The notes beneath the pieces are model-generated. The model saw nothing but the letters and a program-made list of their open reading frames with translations. It searched no databases and was not told where the DNA came from. Both the position numbers and the translations under genes were made by a program. A stretch of DNA of 49,077 nucleotides from the NCBI GenBank assembly GCA_035708085.1, contig DASSTE010000058.1, positions 1-49,077 of the forward strand. The letters run 5' to 3'. Source of the DNA: DASSBR01 sp035708085. GTDB taxonomy: Bacteria > Pseudomonadota > Gammaproteobacteria > Natronospirales > DASSBR01. Below are positions 42,584-49,077 of the stretch, in pieces (the stretch's first letter is position 1; each line of letters begins with the position of its first letter).

Positions 42584-42677
42584 AGGTTAAAGGTCAAGGG
42601 TAAAAGGCCAGAGGCTCCATTTTACGCTTCCGCGCACGTCTCTTCACCCTTGACCCTTTACCTTTGACCCTTTACCC
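42584..42677. repeat. Heptad-repeat inverted array, copy D
   Basis: The left arm is AGGTTAA, AGGTCAA, GGGTAAA, AGGCCAG (42584-42611). The centre is 35 bp without a clear apex hairpin. The right arm is CCCTTGA, CCCTTTA, CCTTTGA, CCCTTTA, CCC (42647-42677). It fills the gap upstream of lipA and runs about 34 bp into the next gene, where it encodes the last residues of the EVE protein. Confidence 0.88.
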
Positions 42678-44044
42678 GCTTCCTTCCGCTCACGCGGAAG
42701 GAATTGCAGGCACTCGCGCAAGTCGCCCTGCACCATGTAGAGCTTCGCGTCCCAGCAAAATTGAAACACGCGGTACAGGAAGAAGCGCTCGCCGTGGCGG
42801 TAGCCGGCTACCAGCGCACGCGGCTCCACCAGCACCGGGAACCGGCGGCTGTATTGCGTAGCGGCGACGCGGATGTAGCGCTTTTCGCCACTGGTTTCGA
42901 ACGAATGGATGTCACAACCTTCGCCGTCCCTGGCGCCGGGCTCAAGCAACCGGACCTGCCGCGCGAGCGCATCGCACTGCGCCTGCTTCAGGCGCGCGCG
43001 CTCGAACGCGAGCGCAAACCGGCAGCCGGCTTCGCGCAGCGCGCTGAAACGCTCCTCGCGCCGCTGAAAGCCGCCGAAGGTCGGGAAATGCGCCCGCCCC
43101 GCGAGATACGCCTCAACCCGGCAATCGTTGTTCAGCGGCGGCGGCGCCCAAACGCCCTGCAGATCGACGATCTCGTCCGGTACCCGCACCCGCCGCACCG
43201 CCGATTCCCCGAGCCAGACGCGTGCCAGCCGCGCCCGCTCACGGTCGAGAAACTGCACCAGCCGGCGTCGCAACGCGCGCGTCGCACGCCCCACCGGCGG
43301 GTACGCGTCCAGAAACGGCAGGCCGCAGTGCAGCAGCACCGCGCTGATCTCGGCGAAGTGCGCGCGAATCACAGCTTCACTGAGCGCGCCGAATGCGTTC
43401 ATCAGCGCGGTGAAGTGCCGCGCCTGCCCCAGGACTTCGCCGCGGACCCCGGCCTCGAGCATCGTCAGGTAATGCTCGAACAACGCGTCGAACATGCGGT
43501 TCTGGTCACGGCTGGCAGCAGATTCGGCCGTCGTCGGAACTGGCCGCGCCGGCGCCCGCTCTTGTCGCGGGCTGTCCGACGTCGGCTGCCGCGCCACCGC
43601 CAGGCCGAAATGATCCGCCCAGGCCGCCTCGAGTTCGGCGGCGACCGGCTCGGGCAGCGTCCGCCCGGAGATCCCCTCCTCCCAGCGGTACTTCCCCAGC
43701 GCGCCATGGGCGAGATCGCGGCGCGTCAGCGGCATCGCCACGTCCGGATTGGTCAGCATGTCAAAGCGGATTTCGGCGTACAGCCCGCCGCTTCGGCCGC
43801 TGTCCTGGGCGACCAGATCCGACGCCTCGTGACTGCCGCGCATGATGCGCCCGGAGGCGAAGATGCCGGTCGGGAAGCGATTCAGGCGCAACAGGAAAAA
43901 GCGGTCGCGGGCCCGGATCCGGCGATTGCTGCCGGCGCTCCAGCGGGCGGTCACGGGCCGTCCGTGCATGAACCCGTGCAGCAGATCGGGCAAATCGCTC
44001 CAACTCCAGCGGTCCGGATTCCATACCAGCAGATGCGTTGCCAT
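42644..44044 (-). CDS. EVE (PUA-like) domain protein fused to a degenerate DUF3883 domain
   Basis: 466 residues. Residues 1-145 look like an EVE domain: HLLVWNPDRWSW, RWSAGSNRRIRARDRFFLLR, GIFASGRIMRG; such domains can bind modified bases. A linker (150-180) and a helical middle part follow. Residues about 360-450 resemble DUF3883, a PD-(D/E)XK-like domain: GCDIHSFETSGEKRYIRVAA, then FFLYRVFQFCWDAKLYMVQG. The usual IEVK of the active site reads IRVA (391-394), so nuclease activity is doubtful. The last ten residues (GKGSKVKGQG) are encoded by heptad repeat D. It stands alone between lipA and prc. Related architectures occur in restriction and anti-phage systems; a role here is inferred. Confidence 0.72.
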   Translation of the reverse strand: MATHLLVWNPDRWSWSDLPDLLHGFMHGRPVTARWSAGSNRRIRARDRFFLLRLNRFPTGIFASGRIMRGSHEASDLVAQDSGRSGGLYAEIRFDMLTNPDVAMPLTRRDLAHGALGKYRWEEGISGRTLPEPVAAELEAAWADHFGLAVARQPTSDSPRQERAPARPVPTTAESAASRDQNRMFDALFEHYLTMLEAGVRGEVLGQARHFTALMNAFGALSEAVIRAHFAEISAVLLHCGLPFLDAYPPVGRATRALRRRLVQFLDRERARLARVWLGESAVRRVRVPDEIVDLQGVWAPPPLNNDCRVEAYLAGRAHFPTFGGFQRREERFSALREAGCRFALAFERARLKQAQCDALARQVRLLEPGARDGEGCDIHSFETSGEKRYIRVAATQYSRRFPVLVEPRALVAGYRHGERFFLYRVFQFCWDAKLYMVQGDLRECLQFLPRERKEAGKGSKVKGQG

Positions 44045-44152
44045 TAATACTCGTCAGAATTGTGGGGCCGCCCCCGATTTAATTTATGTCCCCGCAGCGC
44101 CACTATAAGGCCCACAGCTATCGAATGCGGCGTGCAGCATGTGCCGTGAAAC

Positions 44153-44161
44153 TGCTATGAT
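44153..44161 (+). promoter_or_regulatory. Candidate extended -10 promoter of prc
   Basis: TGCTATGAT: TGN plus TATGAT (5 of 6), 100 bp before the prc ATG. The -35 region is weak. It lies in the 216-bp gap divergent from the EVE gene, in which I see no other clear signal. Confidence 0.4.
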
Positions 44162-44260
44162 CGGCATCATGCACCGCCAGATTTCTCCGGGCAATGCCGC
44201 CGGACCATTCCGTTCCGCCGCCCGCTCCCGGTAATCCAACTTCAGGAATCGTTACAGCCC

Positions 44261-46369
44261 ATGCGCAATCCCACCCGCTACCTGACTCCCGCGCTGCTCG
44301 TCTGCCTGCTGGCGGCACCGGCGGCGTTTGCCAACCTGACGCCGTCGAAGTCGCTTGCCGACCTGACGCCCAAGCCCGAGCAGGTGCTGGTCGACCAGAC
44401 CGTCAACGGCCTGCTGAGCCGGTACCACTACGGCGACAAGACGCTCAACAACGCGCTGTCGCGCTACATCTTTCGCCATTACCTGAGCACGCTCGACCCG
44501 ACCAAGAGCTACTTTACGCAGGTGGACATCGAGAAATTCTCGAAGTACGGCCGTACCCTCGGCGACGATATCCGCAAGGGCAACCTGGAACCGGCGTTCA
44601 ACATCTATAACGCTTACAAGCAGCGCGTCGCGCAGCAGGTGCATTACGCGCTGAAGCTGCTGCAGCACAAGCCGGACCTGACGACGCACGAAACCTACAC
44701 CTTCGACCGCGAGAAAGCGCCGTGGCCGGCGGACCAGAAGGCGCTCGACACGCTGTGGCGCAAGCGCGTCACCAATGACGTGATCAACCTGATGCTGACC
44801 GGCAAGAGCTGGGAAGACACTGCAAAAATTTTGCGCAAGCGCTACAAGAACTTCCTGACGCAGGCAAAGCAGATCAACAGCGCCGACGTGTTCAATGCAT
44901 TCATGAACACCTACGCGCACGCGATGGACCCGCACACCGCCTATTTCTCGCCGAGCGAATCCGCGCAGTTCCAGATCGAAATGAGCCTGAAGCTGCAAGG
45001 CATCGGTGCCGCGCTGGTGCAGAAGGACGACTACGTCACCATTCAGCGCGTGCTGCCGGGCGGCCCGGCTGCCGACAGCGGCAAGATCCATCCCGGCGAC
45101 CGCATTACCGCCGTCGCACAGGGCAAGGACGGCAAATTCGTCGACGTCGTCGGCTGGCGTCTCGACGATGTCGTCGACCTCATCCGCGGCAAGAAGGGCA
45201 CCACCGTGCGCCTGCAGATTCTGCCGTCAGGCGCGGCGCCCGGTGCGCCGGAAAAGAACCTCAAGCTGGTGCGCAACACGGTAGAGTTGCAGGCACAGGC
45301 GGCGCACGCGAAAACCATCGACATCAAGCGCGGCGACAAGACCTTCACCATCGGCGTCATCACGATTCCAAGCTTCTATCTCGACTTCAAGGCTCGCATA
45401 GCGGGCAAGAAGGACTACCGCAGCACCACGCGCGACGTGCGCCGGCTGATCGAGAACATGAAGAACAAGCATCACATCGATGGCCTGGTCATCGACCTGC
45501 GCGGTAACCCCGGCGGTTCGCTCGAAGAAGCGACGGAGCTAACCGGCCTGTTTATCGACAAGGGTCCGGTGGTGCAGATTCGCGACAGCGACGGCAAGAT
45601 CAACGTGCAAAGCAACCCCGACGGCGGCATCGTCTACCGCGGTCCGCTCGTCGTGGTCGTTAACCGCTTCAGCGCATCGGCGTCGGAAATCTTCACCGGT
45701 GCGATCCAGGACTACCACCGCGGCCTCGTTGTCGGCTCGACAACCTACGGCAAGGGCACGGTGCAGAGCCTGATTGACCTCAACCACTTCGTCGCCAGCG
45801 GCAAGGCCGGCCAGCTCAAGCTGACAATCGCGAAGTTCTACCGCGTGACCGGCAGCAGCACCCAGAACCGCGGAGTAACGCCGGATATTCACCTGCCGTC
45901 GACGATCGATACCAGCGAGTTCGGCGAAAGCACCGAAGATAATGCGCTGCCATGGGACAAGATTCCGGCGGCCGATTTTCAGCCCTTCCACGACCGCCTG
46001 CGCGCGCAGCTGCCCGTTTTGCGCCGTGACCACCATGAACGTGCCATGCACAGCGCTGAGTACCAGCTCTATGTGAAGGATGTCGAAAAAGCGCGTGAAG
46101 AACAGGCGAAGAGGACCGTCTCGCTCAATCTCGAAAAACGGCGCGCGGAGCGCAAGCGACAGGAAGCGCAGCGCCTGGCCGACGTCAACGCATGGCGCAA
46201 GCTCGAACACAAGCCGGCGGTAAAGTCGCTTGACGGTATCTCCAGCGACGACGACCGTCCGGACGTCGTGCTGAACGAGGCGGCGGAAATCGCCACCGAT
46301 ATGGACCGGCTGCACCTCGACATCGACGGCTCGTCGGCGACGATCGCCAAAAACGCGGCGCGGTTTTAG
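44261..46369 (+). CDS. prc: Tail-specific (C-terminal processing) protease Prc
   Basis: 702 residues, S41A family. Signal peptide MRNPTRYLTPALLVCLLAAP with cleavage near AFA-N. An N-terminal helical domain, a PDZ domain (about 250-330, KLQGIGAALVQKDDYVTIQR, PGGPAADSGKIHPGDRI) and the protease core follow. The core has catalytic Ser in RFSASASEIFTGAIQDY (about 475) and Lys in GSTTYGKGTVQSL (about 500). The C-terminal DUF3340 domain is present. Periplasmic; in relatives it trims penicillin-binding protein 3 and endopeptidases. Slightly longer than E. coli Prc (682). Confidence 0.95.
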   Translation: MRNPTRYLTPALLVCLLAAPAAFANLTPSKSLADLTPKPEQVLVDQTVNGLLSRYHYGDKTLNNALSRYIFRHYLSTLDPTKSYFTQVDIEKFSKYGRTLGDDIRKGNLEPAFNIYNAYKQRVAQQVHYALKLLQHKPDLTTHETYTFDREKAPWPADQKALDTLWRKRVTNDVINLMLTGKSWEDTAKILRKRYKNFLTQAKQINSADVFNAFMNTYAHAMDPHTAYFSPSESAQFQIEMSLKLQGIGAALVQKDDYVTIQRVLPGGPAADSGKIHPGDRITAVAQGKDGKFVDVVGWRLDDVVDLIRGKKGTTVRLQILPSGAAPGAPEKNLKLVRNTVELQAQAAHAKTIDIKRGDKTFTIGVITIPSFYLDFKARIAGKKDYRSTTRDVRRLIENMKNKHHIDGLVIDLRGNPGGSLEEATELTGLFIDKGPVVQIRDSDGKINVQSNPDGGIVYRGPLVVVVNRFSASASEIFTGAIQDYHRGLVVGSTTYGKGTVQSLIDLNHFVASGKAGQLKLTIAKFYRVTGSSTQNRGVTPDIHLPSTIDTSEFGESTEDNALPWDKIPAADFQPFHDRLRAQLPVLRRDHHERAMHSAEYQLYVKDVEKAREEQAKRTVSLNLEKRRAERKRQEAQRLADVNAWRKLEHKPAVKSLDGISSDDDRPDVVLNEAAEIATDMDRLHLDIDGSSATIAKNAARF

Positions 46370-46407
46370 TCGAGAACGGGATTGCGATTCGCCGGAGCTT
46401 AGCTAAA

Positions 46408-46435
46408 GCTTGCGTGACGCGAGCGCATCGCAAGC
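46408..46435. repeat. Inverted repeat between convergent prc and DUF1249 genes
   Basis: GCTTGCG (46408-46414) and CGCAAGC (46429-46435), a perfect 7-bp stem around a 14-bp loop. No T-run follows on either strand. It may act as a bidirectional block at the convergent ends. Confidence 0.4.
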
Positions 46436-46480
46436 GCCGGACGAAATGTCACGGCAGGCGCCGCCCGGCAGAGAAAACGT

Positions 46481-46966
46481 TCAATGTTCCCGCCGCGGCC
46501 TGAAAGCGCGCGGCTGGGTATCGAAGTGTCCGCGGTCGATACAGTATTCGAGCCACTTGTACAGCAGCATGTTCGCCGACCAGCGGCGCGCGATCTCCGC
46601 CTGACCGCCGCAGATGTAATTCCGCAACAGCGGATGACGGCGACCGTTGCGGCACGCCAACACTTCGGCCATGCCGGCGTCGTGATACAGCTTGATCGCA
46701 AGATCCGGGTCCGCGATCAGGCGCCCCGCGGCGCCGGCAAACCAGTACGTCATCACGATCGACGTCGTGTAGCGCGCGCGTTCGACCACTGCAAGCGACA
46801 GCGGCGGATCGTCATCCACTTCCGAGCGCAGCCGATCGGGCAGCGCATCCAGCGGCCCCAGCAACTGCCGCAGCCGGATGTAATTGCTTTCGTACAGCGT
46901 CATCAAACCGGCGAAGCTGCGCGGCCTGACAAGCGTGATAACTCTTTGCGATGTATCAACAAGCAT
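46481..46966 (-). CDS. DUF1249 family protein (YqiB-like)
   Basis: 161 residues. The pattern LMTLYESNYIRLRQLL near the N-terminus, the middle segment VVERARYTTSIVMTYW, LAIKLYHDAGMAEVLACRN, and LYKWLEYCIDRGH near the end match DUF1249 (E. coli YqiB). Function unknown; in E. coli and relatives it is encoded with cpdA and parE, which are not seen here. No membrane segment. ATG 46966 without a clear ribosome site. Supports a gammaproteobacterial host. Confidence 0.85.
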   Translation of the reverse strand: MLVDTSQRVITLVRPRSFAGLMTLYESNYIRLRQLLGPLDALPDRLRSEVDDDPPLSLAVVERARYTTSIVMTYWFAGAAGRLIADPDLAIKLYHDAGMAEVLACRNGRRHPLLRNYICGGQAEIARRWSANMLLYKWLEYCIDRGHFDTQPRAFRPRREH

Positions 46967-47016
46967 TTCAGCAATATATCATAGTGATGCGGGCAAACAG
47001 GGACCCGGTCGTCCGC

Positions 47017-47022
47017 TAAAAT
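47017..47022 (+). promoter_or_regulatory. Candidate -10 box of phosphoglucomutase
   Basis: TAAAAT inside the palindrome CGCT-AAAAT-AGCG, 39 bp before the pgm ATG. The -35 region (CAAACA at 17 bp) matches only half. The same flanking palindrome surrounds the -10 box before the GDH gene. Confidence 0.4.
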
Positions 47023-47060
47023 AGCGCGGTCGCAACGACAACGAAAGGAAGAATCGCATC

Positions 47061-48686
47061 ATGCATGCACAAGTCGTCGCCACCCGTCCCTTCGACGATC
47101 AAAAGGCCGGCACCGCCGGCTTGCGCAAGCGCGTCAGCGTATTTCAGCAGCCGCACTACCTGGAGAATTTTTTACAGGCGGTGTTCGACTGCATGCCCGA
47201 AATGGCGGGTGCGACAATCGTCGTCGGCGGCGACGGTCGCTATTTCAATCGTCAGGCGATCAATACGCTGCTGCGACTCGCGGCCGCAAACGGCGTCGGG
47301 CGCGCGCTCGTCGGGCGCGGGGGCCTGCTGTCGACGCCCGCTTCCTCGAACCTGATGCGCCTCAACGAGGCCGCCGGCGGCTTCGTGCTGACCGCCAGTC
47401 ACAATCCGGGCGGTCCGGAAGGCGACTTCGGCATCAAGTTCAACGTTGCCGGCGGCGGCCAGGCCTCGGAACAACTGACAAACGCCGTCTACGCGAAAAG
47501 CCGCGCGATTCGCGAATACCGCATTCTGCCGCCGGCGCCGCTCAACATCGACCGCATCGGAACGTTCACGCTCGGCGGGATGACGGTCGAGGTCGTCGAT
47601 CCGGTAGAAGATTACGCGCAGTTGATGGAGCAGCTGTTCGACTTCGACGCGATCCGGCAGCTCGCCGCGAGCAGTTTCACGATGCGCTACGACGCGCTGC
47701 ACGGCGTCACCGGCCCGTATGCCGAGGCAGTGCTGGTACGGCGGCTCGGCTTCCCGAAGGAAAGTCTGATGCACGCCGATCCGCTGCCGGACTTCGGCGG
47801 TCGTCACCCCGACCCGAATCCGCACGACGCGCGCGATTTGATGGCGTTGTTCACCGGCCGCGGCGCGCCGGATTTCGGCGCCGCTTCCGATGGCGACGGC
47901 GATCGCAACATGATAGTAGCCCCCGGTCTAATGGTTTCGCCCGGCGACAGCCTTGCGGTACTTGCGGCTAACGCGACACGAGTGCCGGGTTATCGCGACG
48001 GGCTCGCCGGCGTGGCGCGTTCCATGCCAACCAGCCGTGCTGTGGACCGTGTCGCCGCCGCACTCGACATCCCGTGCTTTGAGACACCGACCGGCTGGCG
48101 GTTTTTCTTTAACCTGCTCGAAGCGGGGCGCATCACCTTGTGCGGCGAAGAAAGCTTCGGCACCAGCAGCAGCCACGTCCGTGAAAAAGACGGTTTGTGG
48201 GCGGTGCTGTTCTGGCTCAACCTGATTGCCGCCGGCAGCCAATCGGCCGGCGAACTGCTGCGCGAACATTGGCGCCGCTACGGGCGTAACTTCTTTCAAC
48301 GCCACGATTATTATCTCGAGCGGCGCGCGCGCGGCGACGACATCATCGCGTCGTTGGGCGAGCGCCTGCCCGCGCTCACCGGCCAGCGCTTCAACGGCCT
48401 CGACGTAATCCATGCCGATGATTTTGCCTACACGGATCCTGTCGACGGCAGCGAAAGCGCGCACCAGGGCATGCGCGTCGAATTCGGCGGCGGCGAGCGC
48501 ATCGCGTATCGCCTGTCGGGCACTGGCACCACCGGCGCCACGCTGCGCGTGTATCTCGAACGCTACGATGCCGGCGGCAGCGACGGCGACGCGGGGCCGG
48601 CCCTCGACGGCTTGGCTGCCATATCGCGCGAAATCGCACAACTCAAGAAAATCGCCGGCCTCGACTCGCCGACGATGATTACCTAG
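47061..48686 (+). CDS. pgm: Phosphoglucomutase (alpha-D-glucose phosphate-specific)
   Basis: 541 residues. Interconverts glucose 1- and 6-phosphate. N-terminus KAGTAGLRKRVSVF, phosphoserine loop TASHNPGGPEGDFGIKFN near residue 110, metal loop SDGDGDRNM near 275, sugar loop CGEESFGTSSSHVREKDGLW near 360 and phosphate loop RLSGTGTTGATLRVYLERY near 482. These are of the eukaryote-like PGM1 type rather than the ManB/AlgC type. AAAGGAAG lies upstream of ATG. It converges on ppsR; a palindromic heptad element separates them. It links central carbon metabolism to glycogen or nucleotide-sugar synthesis. Confidence 0.95.
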   Translation: MHAQVVATRPFDDQKAGTAGLRKRVSVFQQPHYLENFLQAVFDCMPEMAGATIVVGGDGRYFNRQAINTLLRLAAANGVGRALVGRGGLLSTPASSNLMRLNEAAGGFVLTASHNPGGPEGDFGIKFNVAGGGQASEQLTNAVYAKSRAIREYRILPPAPLNIDRIGTFTLGGMTVEVVDPVEDYAQLMEQLFDFDAIRQLAASSFTMRYDALHGVTGPYAEAVLVRRLGFPKESLMHADPLPDFGGRHPDPNPHDARDLMALFTGRGAPDFGAASDGDGDRNMIVAPGLMVSPGDSLAVLAANATRVPGYRDGLAGVARSMPTSRAVDRVAAALDIPCFETPTGWRFFFNLLEAGRITLCGEESFGTSSSHVREKDGLWAVLFWLNLIAAGSQSAGELLREHWRRYGRNFFQRHDYYLERRARGDDIIASLGERLPALTGQRFNGLDVIHADDFAYTDPVDGSESAHQGMRVEFGGGERIAYRLSGTGTTGATLRVYLERYDAGGSDGDAGPALDGLAAISREIAQLKKIAGLDSPTMIT

Positions 48687-48694
48687 AGAGGTAT

Positions 48695-48759
48695 GTGGTT
48701 AGTGGTTAGCGGAAGAATTCGTCTCTCCGCCCTCTTACCGCTGACCGCTCCGCGGTCAG
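48695..48759. repeat. Heptad array with strong palindrome, copy E
   Basis: The left part is GTGGTTA, GTGGTTA, GCGGAAG (48695-48715). The right part is CTTACCG, CTGACCG (48734-48747), then a perfect hairpin CTGACCG-CTCCG-CGGTCAG (48741-48759). Period 7 as in the other copies, but with a different unit (GCGGTYA-like). The ppsR stop codon (48756-48758) is inside the right stem arm. No T-run. Confidence 0.7.
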
Positions 48760-49077
48760 TAAAATCTCCGACTCAATCCCATCTGGTCGAGCACGGTCGT
48801 CGCAATTTCTTCGATCGACGAATGCGTCGTATCGAGAAACGACAAGCCGTATTTGCGGAACAGCGTTTCCGCTTCGCGAATCTCGTAGCGCACCTGTTCG
48901 TCCGAGGCGTAGCGGCTGTCCGGACGGCGTTCGCTGCGGATATTGCGCAGCCGTTCGGGCTTGATGCTGAGGCCGTAGAGCTTGGGCCGATGCGCCAGCA
49001 ACGCATCGGGCAACGTCTCGCGGCCGAGCTCTTCCTCGGTCAGCGGATAGTTCGCCGCATAGATTCCGTACTGCAGC
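48756..49077 (-). CDS. ppsR: Phosphoenolpyruvate synthase regulatory protein PpsR (DUF299), C-terminal part
   Basis: About 106 C-terminal residues; the rest lies beyond the window. The visible part has AANYPLTEEELGRETLPDAL, LYGLSIKPERLRNIR, SRYASDEQVRYEIREAETLF, and SFLDTTHSSIEEIATTVL ending in MGLSRRFY, which are typical of the DUF299 bifunctional kinase/pyrophosphorylase that switches PEP synthase off and on. A ppsA gene often lies divergent upstream, outside this window. The reading frame is continuous to the edge, so this is a truncated view and not a broken gene. Confidence 0.92.
   Translation of the reverse strand, partial: LQYGIYAANYPLTEEELGRETLPDALLAHRPKLYGLSIKPERLRNIRSERRPDSRYASDEQVRYEIREAETLFRKYGLSFLDTTHSSIEEIATTVLDQMGLSRRFY

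Overview
This is a 49 kb chromosomal stretch of a GC-rich, aerobic proteobacterium. The gene content points to Gammaproteobacteria: DUF1249, DUF3301 and CBU_0592-family proteins, a membrane-anchored FadE, a tail-specific protease Prc and a ZapE ATPase. Placement near Xanthomonadales-like lineages is a guess. I see no rRNA, tRNA, CRISPR array, phage, transposase or plasmid genes. Coding density is high, and TTG start codons with clear ribosome sites are common.

Region 1 (1-19.6 kb) is a catabolic island for amino acids and fatty acids. It holds the end of etfA, acetoacetyl-CoA synthetase (aacS) and zapE on the plus strand. Facing them on the minus strand is hppD-hmgA-fahA-maiA-fadE, preceded by tryptophan 2,3-dioxygenase. 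Divergent from that is a three-gene 2-oxoacid dehydrogenase operon (E1 alpha, E1 beta, E2), then a 1618-residue NAD-glutamate dehydrogenase. Tyrosine is broken down to fumarate and acetoacetate. AacS can reactivate the acetoacetate, ETF takes electrons from FadE-type dehydrogenases, and GDH collects the amino nitrogen.

Region 2 (19.6-30.2 kb) begins with a histone H1-like protein. Next is a six-gene minus-strand operon: membrane-fusion protein, ABC ATPase, two FtsX/MacB-type permeases, an NtrC-family sigma-54 activator and a histidine kinase. A near-consensus sigma-54 promoter and a cluster of TGTCCG/CGGACA sites lie in front of it, so it looks like a self-contained envelope-stress or export module. 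A MurF-like ligase with altered key residues, an MscL with a zinc-ribbon tail and two small membrane proteins follow.

Region 3 (30.2-41 kb) has a large secreted sortilin-type beta-propeller protein, then the housekeeping block carA-carB-greA-rlmE-ftsH on the minus strand. A good promoter and a terminator-like hairpin sit in the carA leader.

Region 4 (41-49 kb) contains a lone receiver protein, lipA, an EVE-DUF3883 fusion protein whose predicted nuclease motif is degenerate, prc, a DUF1249 gene, phosphoglucomutase and the 3' end of a PEP synthase regulator (ppsR).

The most unusual signal is a set of dispersed, imperfectly palindromic arrays of 7-bp units (mostly GGGTYAA/GGGTAAA and its complement) in gaps at 7.4, 14.4, 36.0 and 42.6 kb, with related 7-bp arrays at 33.35 and 48.7 kb. 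They run into genes: they supply the start codon of rlmE, the last ten residues of the EVE protein and the stop codons of hmgA, ftsH and ppsR. Because 7 is not a multiple of 3, a perfect array of this kind carries stop codons in all frames.
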